A stretch of 64,000 bases of DNA, taken from Chloroflexota bacterium (GTDB lineage Bacteria; Chloroflexota; Anaerolineae; Anaerolineales; Villigracilaceae). The notes beneath the pieces were generated by a model that worked only from the letters and a program-made list of their open reading frames with translations, did no database searches and had not been told where the DNA came from. The DNA is taken from positions 38,104 to 102,103 of the forward strand of contig JACRBJ010000045.1 in NCBI GenBank assembly GCA_016234555.1, read 5' to 3'. The position numbers and the translations under genes were made by a program. Position 1 is the stretch's first letter. Each line of letters opens with the position of its first letter. Below, one piece after another: positions 9,426 to 18,110 of the stretch.

Positions 9426-10631
9426 CTATTTTCCGATCAGATTTTCAATGATTTCAAGGATTCTCTTTCCATTCACGTCGGCATTTAATTTCAGCGCAGC
9501 CTGGTGTGAGTTCTGTTTCAAGGAGACAATTTGTTCGGGCGTCAGCTTATTTAGTTCTAGCGCCAGTGATTGCGGAGAAAAATCCTGAGACACAATTCCA
9601 CAATTATATTGTTCAACCATCTTTTTCATATCCATATTGGGACTAATTGCCACCGCCAGTCGGGCTTGAATAAACTCAAATAACTTGTTTGGCAACATAT
9701 ATGTCATATTAAAATTGCTGGGAAAGGCAAGGTATAAACCAATGTCATATCGATTAATAGTCTTTACGATATTCGGCATAGCAACTGGCGGAATGATTTG
9801 TACATTCGCACGCTTTTTCGCCATGTTTGTAATTTTGTTCCAGTAAATTGCATCTGTCGCCACCATCATCAAGTCCAATGTGAAGCGGTCGTCGAGATAA
9901 TCCATCAACTCAAGCATTAACTCTATTCTTCGTGATGAGGTTGCGTTTCCGTGATGGATCATGCGAATCCTGTCCGGCAACACAATACCTGGCAGTAGAT
10001 CCTCGCGTGACGGAAGACTCATAACAACTTCTGCATTGATCCCATATTCTCGCCGATATTCTTCTGATAACCCCGGGCTGACTGTTATTACCTTGTCGCA
10101 TTTGGCGAGATATGTGCGGCTTAAGTATTCATTCACGGGTTTTTGTGCAAATCGCCAAATCCAATTGTCGTCAAAGTGCCTGGTATAGTATTCGCGCGCG
10201 TCCAGCAGCACCTTTGCGCTGCCCATTCCAATTCGATAAGCAAGAGGCAAAAGAACCAGATCATGTGAAATAACTAAATCAAATTTCTCCTTCGCGAGCT
10301 CGGGTATGGCCGTATGTGCTCCTCCAAGATAAAGCCAGTTTGCTTCTTCATATCTTCCAAACAGAAGGTTTGCGAGCCGCAACACAAACCTTACAAACAC
10401 GCGTAATTTATCAAGTCCTGCCTTTTGCAAAATTATTCTTAAAAAACCGTCTCTGTTTGTGGCGCGATTCGATATGCGCGGGTTATAAACATGGGACTTC
10501 ACATCATTGATGGAAACTTCACTTCGCGATAACACCGTAACCTCAAAATCGTCTTTTAACCAACGGATCATACGGTTCGGACGTGGATTTGAGTTAGGGT
10601 CAGCATGACACATGATTAATATTTTTTTCAT
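9426..10631 (-). CDS. Glycosyltransferase, GT4/GT1-like
   Basis: This 401-residue protein starts MKKILIMCHADPNSNPRPNRMIRWL, the Rossmann opening of GT-B glycosyltransferases. The C-terminal domain shows HHGNATSSRRIELMLELMDYL and YLAFPSNFNMTYMLPNKLFEFIQARLAV, where the conserved PNKLFE(F/Y) glutamate motif of retaining GT4 enzymes is clear. No membrane segment is predicted. It probably transfers a sugar from a nucleotide donor during assembly of the polysaccharide repeat unit. It is separated from the regulator by about 155 bases, so it may belong to an upstream transcript. Confidence 0.85.
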   Translation of the reverse strand: MKKILIMCHADPNSNPRPNRMIRWLKDDFEVTVLSRSEVSINDVKSHVYNPRISNRATNRDGFLRIILQKAGLDKLRVFVRFVLRLANLLFGRYEEANWLYLGGAHTAIPELAKEKFDLVISHDLVLLPLAYRIGMGSAKVLLDAREYYTRHFDDNWIWRFAQKPVNEYLSRTYLAKCDKVITVSPGLSEEYRREYGINAEVVMSLPSREDLLPGIVLPDRIRMIHHGNATSSRRIELMLELMDYLDDRFTLDLMMVATDAIYWNKITNMAKKRANVQIIPPVAMPNIVKTINRYDIGLYLAFPSNFNMTYMLPNKLFEFIQARLAVAISPNMDMKKMVEQYNCGIVSQDFSPQSLALELNKLTPEQIVSLKQNSHQAALKLNADVNGKRILEIIENLIGK

Positions 10632-10830
10632 ATCAAGACATCCTTGTAGGGTTTCATCATCCTTGCGGTAATGGCAAATGATTCAGATAATTTGGCTCGG
10701 TTACCCTGTTTTCAGTAAAAAAGCTCTTGGTAACTATACTGCTTCTGTACCAACCAAACAATCTCCTCCTGGGGCGATTCCTGGCCAGGTTACTGCCTTG
10801 GTCTCCAACCAGTAGGCTTTACTATGTGGG

Positions 10831-11060
10831 CAGTCGAGATGTGATACTTTTACTCACCCTCGGGTGATAAGCCGTTTGATGTGCCGGTTGACATTATCAA
10901 CAGCATCTTAGTTGGTCGGATAGATTTGCCTGGGTTACTATTGAATACTGGTGATCTCATTTGGAAGAGCGTGTTCGTGTTGTTCTAATCAGGCATAACT
11001 TGAGCATTCTTTTTTGAATTCTCGCACAGAAAATGACTTCCGTCAAAAAACATGCCTTTT
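10831..11060 (-). pseudogene. Decayed copy of the MarR-like regulator 5' half and its upstream region
   Basis: From 10831 the sequence follows 9098-9350 closely, for example GATACTTTTAC, CCTCGGGTGATAAG, CGTTTGATGT and GATTTGCCTGGGT occur in the same order in both. It differs by many substitutions and short indels, so no intact reading frame remains. The match extends past the gene start into the upstream AT-rich tract (TTGAATTCTC, ACTTCAAC). It therefore looks like a duplication of the regulator's 5' half with its promoter region that later decayed. The rest of the 428-base gap between the glycosyltransferase and wecB (10632-10830) shows no gene. Confidence 0.75.
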
Positions 11061-12130
11061 TACTTCAACATGATAGAGAGCGCATCACGAATTTGCTCCG
11101 CGGAATGTCCGTCTCCATATAAGGGCTTGCGTTCCTCCTGAGGGAACCAATTTTCGAACAAGTCAACGATTCTTTGCTCATCCACGCCGGCCAGTTGATT
11201 CCAGCCTGAGGAAACGGTCTCCACCCACTCGGTTTCCTCCCGCAATGTGATGCAGCGCACCCCCACAAGGTAAGCCTCCTTTTGTACTCCGCCGGAATCC
11301 GTCAGAATGCAATTGGCCCCCTCCTGTAACATCAGCATGTCAAAATGACCAACCGGTTCGATGGCCAGTATATTCGAAGCAACGGATATGCCCCATTCCT
11401 GCATCATCTTGCGTGTACGCGGGTGCACGGGAAACACCACGGGCGAGGACAACCTTCCAAGTGCGCCCAGTATCGAAGACATACGCTTCCGGTCATCGGT
11501 ATTTGCGGCACGGTGAACCGTCGCCAGGGCGTATTTTCCTTCTTCCAAACCAAGTTTTTGCCGAATCTGCGACTTGCCATGTGCGACCTTCAAATTGTGG
11601 AGTAATGCATCGTACATCACATCTCCAACCCGGTGAACGCCTTTCGTGATTCCTTCTCCGGCAAGATTTTCAACAGCCGCATCTGTGGGGCAAAATAAAA
11701 GGGTGGAAACATGATCTGTCAAAACACGGTTGATCTCTTCGGGCATTGCCCTGTTAAATGACCTTAAGCCTGCCTCCACATGGGCAAGTGAAATTTGCCC
11801 CTTGGCGGCTGCAAGGGCGCCAGCCAGGGTCGAATTTGTATCGCCATAGACCAGCACACACTCAGGTTTTACTTCGCCAAGAATCTTTTCGATTTCAATT
11901 AACATTCTTCCTGTTTGTTCCCCATGCGAACCGCCCCCGATTCCCAGGTTGAAATCAGGCGGACGCATTTCCATTTCAGAAAAGAATACCTCGGACATTC
12001 CATAATCATAGTGCTGTCCTGTATGGATAAAAACCTCCCTGAATTCGGAAACGAGTGCGCGTGAGACTGGCGCAGCTTTTATAAATTGAGGTCGCGCGCC
12101 TACAATAGAAACGATGGTTTTTGTTCTCAT
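11060..12130 (-). CDS. UDP-N-acetylglucosamine 2-epimerase, non-hydrolysing (WecB/WbpI family)
   Basis: The protein of 356 residues has the GT-B-like epimerase fold signatures VGARPQFIKAAPVSRAL (10-26), HTGQHYDYGMSE, YGDTNSTLAGALAAA, HPRTRKM and TDSGGVQKEA. WecB makes UDP-ManNAc from UDP-GlcNAc. The close relative WbpI instead epimerises the 2,3-diacetamido uronic acid made by WbpA-B-E-D. With WbpB-, D- and E-like genes nearby, the WbpI role is as likely as WecB. It is the most upstream recognisable gene of the minus-strand polysaccharide set. A clear ATG start is used; no strong promoter was identified. Confidence 0.9.
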   Translation of the reverse strand: MRTKTIVSIVGARPQFIKAAPVSRALVSEFREVFIHTGQHYDYGMSEVFFSEMEMRPPDFNLGIGGGSHGEQTGRMLIEIEKILGEVKPECVLVYGDTNSTLAGALAAAKGQISLAHVEAGLRSFNRAMPEEINRVLTDHVSTLLFCPTDAAVENLAGEGITKGVHRVGDVMYDALLHNLKVAHGKSQIRQKLGLEEGKYALATVHRAANTDDRKRMSSILGALGRLSSPVVFPVHPRTRKMMQEWGISVASNILAIEPVGHFDMLMLQEGANCILTDSGGVQKEAYLVGVRCITLREETEWVETVSSGWNQLAGVDEQRIVDLFENWFPQEERKPLYGDGHSAEQIRDALSIMLK

Positions 12131-12204
12131 TTACATACCTTGTTTTGCAGATTTTGAATTCTAATATAAAACAACCTGTGCCATGCAGCAACCCCAGGAA
12201 GGAA

Positions 12205-12226
12205 ACAGCCGCCCACGGGCGGCTGT
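12205..12226 (-). terminator. Hairpin terminator after the broken gene at 12236
   Basis: A perfect ten-base inverted repeat (ACAGCCGCCC / GGGCGGCTGT, two-base loop) is followed on the minus strand by TTTCCTTCC. It sits just downstream of the pseudogene stop and upstream of wecB, so it would separate those transcripts. Confidence 0.6.
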
Positions 12227-12235
12227 CCATTGCAC

Positions 12236-12622
12236 CTACTCCACCGTCACCTGTGTGTACACGGGATATTGATTCCCGTCCAAATCTTCTATGATGAAGC
12301 CGACCATGTAATCACCTGCAGCGGCGTAGAGTTGTTCCCACTTGAGGGGCTGGTCGCCAAACGTGAGAGTTTTCCCTTCCAGATAGGTTGTGGACATGCC
12401 GCCCGATGACGACGGCTCCAGCCATTTGTCGAGCAAGGTGAAGGTGTCGCCTTGCTGTGGGGTGATCTCACGCGGAGCGCCCGTATCGTCCGTGCCCGCC
12501 ATGCCAAAGACCTAGACCAGATTCCCGTTCTGAAAGATCAGCCGCCCTTTGACCGAGTCTCCTGAAGCGGCAAAGATGTAAACGCCGTCCACCGCATGGA
12601 TGGTCTCTTCAAAGGATTCCCC
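12236..12622 (-). pseudogene. C-terminal remnant of an unknown protein, interrupted by an amber codon
   Basis: On the minus strand an 88-codon frame (MAGTDDTGAPREITPQ... ending in YTQVTVE) is preceded, in the same frame, by a TAG at 12512-12514. Upstream of that is a clearly protein-like stretch (FEETIHAVDGVYIFAASGDS, then VKGRLIFQNGNLV). The TAG replaces what would be a normal residue between NLV and VFG. A second in-frame TAG at 12623 closes the frame, and no start or N-terminal domain is present. The whole is about 128 codons of a beta-rich C-terminal domain. The end resembles C-terminal domains of secreted Chloroflexi proteases, but that is only an impression. Confidence 0.6.
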
Positions 12623-12713
12623 CTACGATGCCTCTGTGATTCGACTTCATCATGTTTGGTCACCTTGACTCTCCTTTTCTCTTTTCAACATTGTACAACT
12701 ATTTGCGCATCGT

Positions 12714-13115
12714 TTATCGAGCCTGCCACATTGCCTCTGCCACACCAATCGAAACCAGCAGGGACACAAACGCCAGTCCGTCGCCAAGAACCGTCGTGAT
12801 CGCCACGGAAACAATCACCGACAGTGCCTTGTTCCAGTTGAATTTCTGGACAAGGAGTTTGGTCAGCCACCACGCCAGCACAGCGCAAGCAAGTATCTCC
12901 ACACCCTGACAAGTAAATGCGGTGGCGAAGGACGCATTCCCCTCCCTCTCGCTAAAGCCGTTGAGCACGATGACCTGTCCGATGGTGAGAAGAAACCCGA
13001 AGATAGTGAGGAGGATAACGGTAAGAACGGATGAAATGATGGATGGGATTTTGCCTGGCATAGGTTGGTCTCCTGCGGAGATTTTACCTTCTTCCGTGCC
13101 AATCGGGTTCGCCAT
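12714..13115 (-). CDS. Small membrane protein of unknown function
   Basis: This 133-residue protein, taken from the ATG at 13115 (a GTG at 13154 would add 13 residues), has a polar N-terminus followed by three hydrophobic segments at roughly 20-45, 65-85 and 95-125. No family is recognised. It lies between a HAD hydrolase and a broken gene on the same strand. The charged, helical hairpin pattern LAWWLTKLLVQKFNWNKALSV between the second and third segments is the only other distinctive feature. Confidence 0.6.
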   Translation of the reverse strand: MANPIGTEEGKISAGDQPMPGKIPSIISSVLTVILLTIFGFLLTIGQVIVLNGFSEREGNASFATAFTCQGVEILACAVLAWWLTKLLVQKFNWNKALSVIVSVAITTVLGDGLAFVSLLVSIGVAEAMWQAR

Positions 13116-13180
13116 TTCATCTGCGACGACATGGCTTGATGCGCGGTGTGCCACGTAGCAAACGTGACTCTACGAGCAAA

Positions 13181-13927
13181 TTAGCGCGGAAGGTTGATCC
13201 GCTCAAGGGTGGGAAGAAGCTCATTGAGACTGACCACGCTAAAGCTGGGATGGATATCCCGTTCCTTGTCCGCAGTGACCTTGGCGCGGCGGCTGATCCA
13301 GATCCCCTTCATCCCCAAACTCTGTGCGCCGAAAATATCCGCCTGCAAACTGTCGCCGACCATGATGGCTTCTTCGGGCTGGATATTCCAGCGGGCGAGG
13401 GCGATCTCGAAGGCGCGGGCGTGCGGTTTGCGGTAGAAACAGGCGGCGGATGTCAGCACAAAATCGAAGTAGGGGCGGATGCCGAAGCCCTCGACCTGTT
13501 CCTGCACGTCCTTGTCGTCTCCAGCGTTCGAGAAGATGCCGAGGTTGTAATTTTGCGATTTTAATTGCCGGAGGGTTTCCATCGCGTCATCTTCGAGGAC
13601 CCAGTTCGATTGGGTGACCTCGAACATCGCATCCAGCGCCGACCTGATCACTGCTTCGGGGATTTCGGCATGACCCAATTTTTCGAGCAGTTCGCGCAGG
13701 ACGAAGTGATAGGTGGTTTCGTAAAAATCCTTGTCGCGTTGGGCATAGTATTCATGCAGGCGGGCGCGGAAGACCTTTGCGTCCAGTTCGATGGAATACG
13801 CCCGCAGGGTATCTGTCAGTGCCTGGTCGGACTGTTCGAAGATCGAAGCCCAGTCACCGCGCGAGTGCATGAGCGTGCCGCCGAGGTCGAAGAGGATATG
13901 ACGAATGGGAGATGCGTTCATGTTCAT
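13181..13927 (-). CDS. HAD-superfamily hydrolase
   Basis: The start is taken at the ATG at 13927 (MNMNASPIRHILFDLGGTL), giving 248 residues. A much longer open frame on this strand upstream is an antisense-type shadow of the membrane protein gene. Motif I is FDLGGTL, so the nucleophile aspartate is present but the usual second aspartate is glycine. Motif II is IFSNAG, motif III is RKPHARAFEIAL and motif IV is MVGDSLQADIFGA. The helical cap lies between residues 20 and 100. This is a HAD-IA type phosphatase or dehalogenase-like enzyme; the substrate is unknown. Confidence 0.85.
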   Translation of the reverse strand: MNMNASPIRHILFDLGGTLMHSRGDWASIFEQSDQALTDTLRAYSIELDAKVFRARLHEYYAQRDKDFYETTYHFVLRELLEKLGHAEIPEAVIRSALDAMFEVTQSNWVLEDDAMETLRQLKSQNYNLGIFSNAGDDKDVQEQVEGFGIRPYFDFVLTSAACFYRKPHARAFEIALARWNIQPEEAIMVGDSLQADIFGAQSLGMKGIWISRRAKVTADKERDIHPSFSVVSLNELLPTLERINLPR

Positions 13928-13983
13928 CAGCTTGGTATACCCCCACAAATGTTCCCCGTAAAGGGGGACTTTGTGGGGAAGAA

Positions 13984-15873
13984 TCAGATCGAGGCGTAGA
14001 AAGGAGCGAGCGCCCGCAGAATGGTGAAGATGAACCAGAAGTTGTTGGTCATCAGAATCAATAAAAAGATTGCCAGCGCGGTCTCGAACCATGTTTTGCC
14101 AGCGAAGTCTGCAAGTGCAAGGGCAACGAAGAAGACCAGCGCATAAGTCCAGAAGATGGAGTAAAGGAAAAGTTCCGTGCCGTAGTTCATGTGCAGGAAA
14201 AAGTTGAAGGCGAGACTGCCCAGCAGACCGAGAATCAGTGGCAGGCGGGGGGATGTGCGCCAGCCTTTTATCAAAAAGACAAAAGAGCCTGCAAGCAAAA
14301 TCAGCCATAGCGCGAGCGGAAGGTTTCCCAGCCCTTTGTAGGATGCCAGTTTGTCGGTGCGGACATCGTAGGTCTTGAGGTCGATGGTGGGATGCGGCGG
14401 CTTGTCTGCTGTGACTTCGAGCGGCTTGGGGGCGGCGACTCCGTACAGGAGCATTGTGCGGCTGACGACTTCGGCTTTTCGCTTCAAACTCTCGACGGCT
14501 GATTCGCGCACGGGCTTGACGAAGTTCCCTTCGAAGGCGATGTCGCCGGGGACGAAGAAAAGGGTCTGCCGGTTTGGGAATAGGGCGCTGGTGACGAAGG
14601 TCAGCGTGACGGCGGCGGCGGCGAGGGTTAAGCCGTAGCGGATCAGGCGTTTGAATCCGAACCGGTTGAAAAGTAATCCGATCACGCTTTGGGCAATGTT
14701 GGTGATGGTAACGCCAAAGACCAGCAGTCCCGCCGGGACGAGAATCGAGAAGCGGGTTTCCCTTGCCTGAATGAGAAGGAGGAAGAAAATCAGCGAGGTT
14801 GCGCCGAAGATATAGGTGTCGGTCAGCGAGCCGAAGACGAGATGCGCCGCCGTCGAGCCGAGCATGACCGCGAAGATGAAGGCGTACGTCGGCTGTGACG
14901 CGGCGCGTTTGACGAAGAACCATGCCATGAACACGCACAGTCCGCTCATGGCGGCAACGACCAGAATCGGCGCGAGCTGCCATTGATCCGCCGTAAACAG
15001 GGTCACGAAACGCACGAGGGGACGCAGTGTGATCAACACCAGCGGATGCACCGAGCGGTTGATGACATCCTCCGTTGGGCTGCCCAAAATGGACAGCCAC
15101 GGTCCCGCATCTGATTCAAAGAGGACGGAGTTGACGGTCAGTGCGGGATGGTTGAGCGCCCGTGCGATGACGAGGTTGATGAGGAAAAACATGCCGCCGG
15201 CGTACACGCCGGGAAGGTTTTCGTCGAGGAAGCTGAAAAGCCGTGTTTGTTTGAACTGTGAAAGCCAGCGGGTTTCAAACTGAAGCAAGGCTGTTATCCC
15301 GACCAATCCCGAAATCAGGGCGGCGACGATAAACCATCCGCGCCATTCAGCAGGGACGGTGATATCGTCGAGGGTGAACATCACGGGGAATTGCAACACG
15401 GCGACGAGAAACGCCAGCAGGAAAACGGGCAGGCTCAGGCTGAGGAGGAAATTCAGCGGCTTGTTCAAAAATCCGTTTTTCAGGGATTTTGCTACGCGGC
15501 GGACGAGGATGTACCCGGCGACGCTCCCGGCTAGAGCCAAGCCCGCAGTAAACAGAATCAGGTTGAGGGGCGTGCGGATGGCTTCGCGGAAAAAGCCAAC
15601 AGCGGCGGAAGTCAAAATCAGGGTCAACAAAAAGCCGATGGCATACATCCCAATCGAATGGCTTTCCCGAAACTGCGACGATTTTTGTCCCAGCGATGGG
15701 ATGACTTTGAATATCAACCAGGCAATCGAAAACGTCGGGATGAGGACGAGGGAGACGCGGTCTGTCAGGTTGCGGCTCGAGTAGTCGAAGACAGCCATTG
15801 CCAGCCAAAAACTGACGAGGAAGGCGATGAGCAGGCTGACGCCCGCGCGAAACAGGGTTGGAAGGATTTTCAC
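13984..15873 (-). CDS. Large polytopic membrane protein of unknown function
   Basis: A GTG at 15873 with a GGGAG ribosome-binding site nine bases upstream is the best start (VKILPTLFRAG), giving 629 residues. At least twelve hydrophobic segments are visible across the length. A soluble loop containing NRQTLFFVPGDIAFEGNFVKPVRESAVE lies near the C-terminal third. The layout resembles GT-C glycosyltransferases or oligosaccharide-lipid handling proteins, but no diagnostic DD/DE motif can be pinned down. It is followed by the HAD hydrolase gene 56 bases downstream on the same strand. Confidence 0.7.
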   Translation of the reverse strand: MKILPTLFRAGVSLLIAFLVSFWLAMAVFDYSSRNLTDRVSLVLIPTFSIAWLIFKVIPSLGQKSSQFRESHSIGMYAIGFLLTLILTSAAVGFFREAIRTPLNLILFTAGLALAGSVAGYILVRRVAKSLKNGFLNKPLNFLLSLSLPVFLLAFLVAVLQFPVMFTLDDITVPAEWRGWFIVAALISGLVGITALLQFETRWLSQFKQTRLFSFLDENLPGVYAGGMFFLINLVIARALNHPALTVNSVLFESDAGPWLSILGSPTEDVINRSVHPLVLITLRPLVRFVTLFTADQWQLAPILVVAAMSGLCVFMAWFFVKRAASQPTYAFIFAVMLGSTAAHLVFGSLTDTYIFGATSLIFFLLLIQARETRFSILVPAGLLVFGVTITNIAQSVIGLLFNRFGFKRLIRYGLTLAAAAVTLTFVTSALFPNRQTLFFVPGDIAFEGNFVKPVRESAVESLKRKAEVVSRTMLLYGVAAPKPLEVTADKPPHPTIDLKTYDVRTDKLASYKGLGNLPLALWLILLAGSFVFLIKGWRTSPRLPLILGLLGSLAFNFFLHMNYGTELFLYSIFWTYALVFFVALALADFAGKTWFETALAIFLLILMTNNFWFIFTILRALAPFYASI

Positions 15874-15967
15874 TCGGCGAGTCTCCCGGATACGACGCAA
15901 CCGTATTTTACCTGAGACGCGGAAAGCTGCGCCCGGATTTTGCCATGTGTTTTCAATGAGGCATTAA

Positions 15968-15997
15968 TTGACTTGCTTAAGACATTCGGCATATAAT
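15968..15997 (+). promoter_or_regulatory. Sigma70-type promoter of the first kinase-FGE gene
   Basis: A -35 box TTGACT (15968-15973) and a perfect -10 box TATAAT (15992-15997) are separated by 18 bases. The kinase ATG at 16040 follows 43 bases downstream with an AGAGGAAAAG ribosome-binding region, so this is a credible promoter. Confidence 0.7.
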
Positions 15998-16039
15998 GAA
16001 TATCATCCGTTTAATCGTTCTGCCAAAGAGGAAAAGATT

Positions 16040-17980
16040 ATGTCAGGGTTGATTGGGCAAAGTTTTGGGCGTTACGAAATCATCGAGTTTATCGGACAGG
16101 GTGGAATGGCGACGGTTTACAAAGCGCACGATACACATCTTGACCGCGTGGTCGCGTTGAAGATCATCCGCCGGGAGGTTTTTCCGCCCGACCAACTGGA
16201 AGTCATCCTCAAACGCTTCGAGCGGGAAGCCAAATCGCTGGGCGGACTTTCGCACCCGAACATCGTTGGGGTGATGGACTATGGTGAGCATGAAGGTTCG
16301 CCATACATTGTGATGGAGTACCTGCCCGGCGGCACGCTCAAAGACAAACTTGGCGCGCCCATGCCCTGGCGTACCGCCGTGCGGCTGCTAATTCCCGTTG
16401 CGCGTGCGCTGGCATATACTCATGAACATAACATTCTCAACCGCGATGTTAAGCCCTCGAATATCCTGTTGACGGAGAAGGGTCAACCGATGCTGACCGA
16501 TTTTGGGCTGGCAAAGATATTCGACGCCAAGGGCGTCACCAGCCTGACGGCTTCCGGGGCGGGGCTTGGCACGCCCGATTACATGGCTCCCGAACAGTGG
16601 ACCGGCGATGCCACCGAGCTTTCCGACCTGTATTCCCTGGGGGTGGTCCTTTACGAAATGATAACGGGTCACCGACCGTACGTCTCCGATACCCCGGCGG
16701 GTATTTTGCTCAAACAGATCAATGAACCCCTGCCATTGCCCAAGACGTATGTGCCGGACCTCCCGCAAAACGTGGAGTCGGTCATGCTCAAGGCGCTTGC
16801 CAGAAAGCCCGAAGACCGTTACCTGAATATGGAGACTTTTTCCCTCGAGCTGCAAAATTTGATGGAAGGCAGGGAGTTGATTACTTCCACCATGAAAATC
16901 AAGACGCTGCGCGAACAAATGGCGGGCATCATCGAGCAAAACAAGGCGGAAAAAACTCAGCCTTTACCGCCACCGCAGACCGACGCTACACTGGTGAATC
17001 CTGTGTCCTCGGCTGTTGTCCTGCCGCCTGTGCCGGCTAAAAAGAAATTTCCCGTGTGGGGCGCGGTTTTGGGATTGTTTGGACTTATCGCTGCTTGTGG
17101 AGTGTGCTGGTTTATCGGTTCGAGAATCCTTCCGCTGGTTGTTGCCCCAACCTCCACCGAACAGGCGTGGACGTCCACCCCGACCAGAGCTGTCCCTACC
17201 GAAGAAGACGTCCCGACGGCTGTTCCGCCGACCGACATCCCAGCCACCGTTGAGATTTCCCTCCCGGCTGAAATCACCGATGAGAAAAACGTCCCCATGC
17301 GGCTCATCCCCGGCGGGGAATTTACCATGGGCAACGACGACGACAAGACAGGGGGAAGTCCCGCCAGTTTGATCAATGTGGACACGTTTTACATCGACAA
17401 GTTCGAAGTCACAAACGTGATGTATGCCGCCTGCGTGAAGGATGGGGTTTGCAGGTCGCCCAGGAATCCTGGTTCTCCCACGCGACCCTCCTATTTCAAT
17501 CACCCGAACTTTGCGAACTATCCCGTGATCTACGTGGATTGGAGGATGGCGAAGACATATTGCGAGTGGAGGGGAGCGCGCCTGCCGACCGAAGCCGAAT
17601 GGGAGAAAGCCGCGCGCGGCACGGAGGATAAACGTTCCCAACCCTGGGGCAACAATTTCGATTGCAGCTACGCAAACCATTTCGGCTGTGTCGGCGACAC
17701 GGTGGCGGTCAATCAATATGACAGGGGACAAAGCCCTTACGGCGTGTATGGCATGTCGGGCAATGTCCTGGAATGGACCAACAGCCTGTACTCGTTTTAT
17801 CCATACAATGCGGCGGACGGGCGTGAAGACCCTGATGCGTCCGGCAAACGCGTTGCGCGCGGCGGTTCATGGGACATTTTCGGAAGCCCCGGCGGAACCA
17901 TCCGCATCGACATGCGCTTCAAACTGGACCCGGTTTATTATGGGGCTTACGTTGGCATCCGTTGCGCGTTGACCAAATAA
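16040..17980 (+). CDS. Transmembrane Ser/Thr kinase with C-terminal formylglycine-enzyme-like domain (copy 1)
   Basis: The start is the ATG at 16040 (MSGLIGQSFGRYEII) with a GAGGAAAAG site upstream, giving 646 residues. The PknB-type kinase domain has GQGGMATVY (19-27), the ATP lysine K41, NRDVKPSN (134-141), DFG (154-156) and MAPEQW. The HRD histidine is replaced by Asn134, although catalytic D136 is kept. A single membrane segment lies near 336-360, followed by a Thr/Pro-rich linker. A SUMF1/FGE-sulfatase domain fills about 419-646 (LIPGGEFTMG, RLPTEAEWEKAARG, RGGSW, GIRCA) and would be extracytoplasmic. The gene has a tandem paralogue at 18111. Confidence 0.93.
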   Translation: MSGLIGQSFGRYEIIEFIGQGGMATVYKAHDTHLDRVVALKIIRREVFPPDQLEVILKRFEREAKSLGGLSHPNIVGVMDYGEHEGSPYIVMEYLPGGTLKDKLGAPMPWRTAVRLLIPVARALAYTHEHNILNRDVKPSNILLTEKGQPMLTDFGLAKIFDAKGVTSLTASGAGLGTPDYMAPEQWTGDATELSDLYSLGVVLYEMITGHRPYVSDTPAGILLKQINEPLPLPKTYVPDLPQNVESVMLKALARKPEDRYLNMETFSLELQNLMEGRELITSTMKIKTLREQMAGIIEQNKAEKTQPLPPPQTDATLVNPVSSAVVLPPVPAKKKFPVWGAVLGLFGLIAACGVCWFIGSRILPLVVAPTSTEQAWTSTPTRAVPTEEDVPTAVPPTDIPATVEISLPAEITDEKNVPMRLIPGGEFTMGNDDDKTGGSPASLINVDTFYIDKFEVTNVMYAACVKDGVCRSPRNPGSPTRPSYFNHPNFANYPVIYVDWRMAKTYCEWRGARLPTEAEWEKAARGTEDKRSQPWGNNFDCSYANHFGCVGDTVAVNQYDRGQSPYGVYGMSGNVLEWTNSLYSFYPYNAADGREDPDASGKRVARGGSWDIFGSPGGTIRIDMRFKLDPVYYGAYVGIRCALTK

Positions 17981-18005
17981 TAAACTTCTCCCCTGCCTGA
18001 AACAA

Positions 18006-18044
18006 ACATCCCGCAGGATGAAAAAACTGCGGGATGTTGTTTTC
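18006..18044 (+). terminator. Rho-independent terminator after kinase copy 1
   Basis: A perfect 12-base inverted repeat (AACATCCCGCAG at 18006-18017, CTGCGGGATGTT at 18028-18039) is followed by GTTTT. It begins 25 bases after the stop of the first kinase gene. Its 3' edge overlaps the -35 box of the next gene's promoter. Confidence 0.8.
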
Positions 18045-18067
18045 ATCCTGCGGGTTTCGCGTATAAT
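18038..18067 (+). promoter_or_regulatory. Sigma70-type promoter of the second kinase-FGE gene
   Basis: TTGTTT (18038-18043) and a perfect TATAAT (18062-18067) are 18 bases apart and lie 43 bases before the ATG at 18111. The spacing to the start equals that of copy 1, so the promoter may have been duplicated together with the gene. Confidence 0.65.
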
Positions 18068-18110
18068 TGGCGCACAAGCAAAGCCAACCACCGTTATAAA
18101 GGAAAAATCT

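Noticed and set aside
12512..12514. Amber codon read as pyrrolysine
   Set aside because: The gene has no N-terminus, a second in-frame TAG and no link to methylamine metabolism, so simple decay is more likely.
13928..15100. Long minus-strand frame that extends the HAD hydrolase gene upstream by about 390 codons
   Set aside because: It overlaps the membrane-protein gene at 13984-15873 in another frame, is Arg/Pro/His-rich and matches no fold. The HAD protein starts cleanly at 13927.
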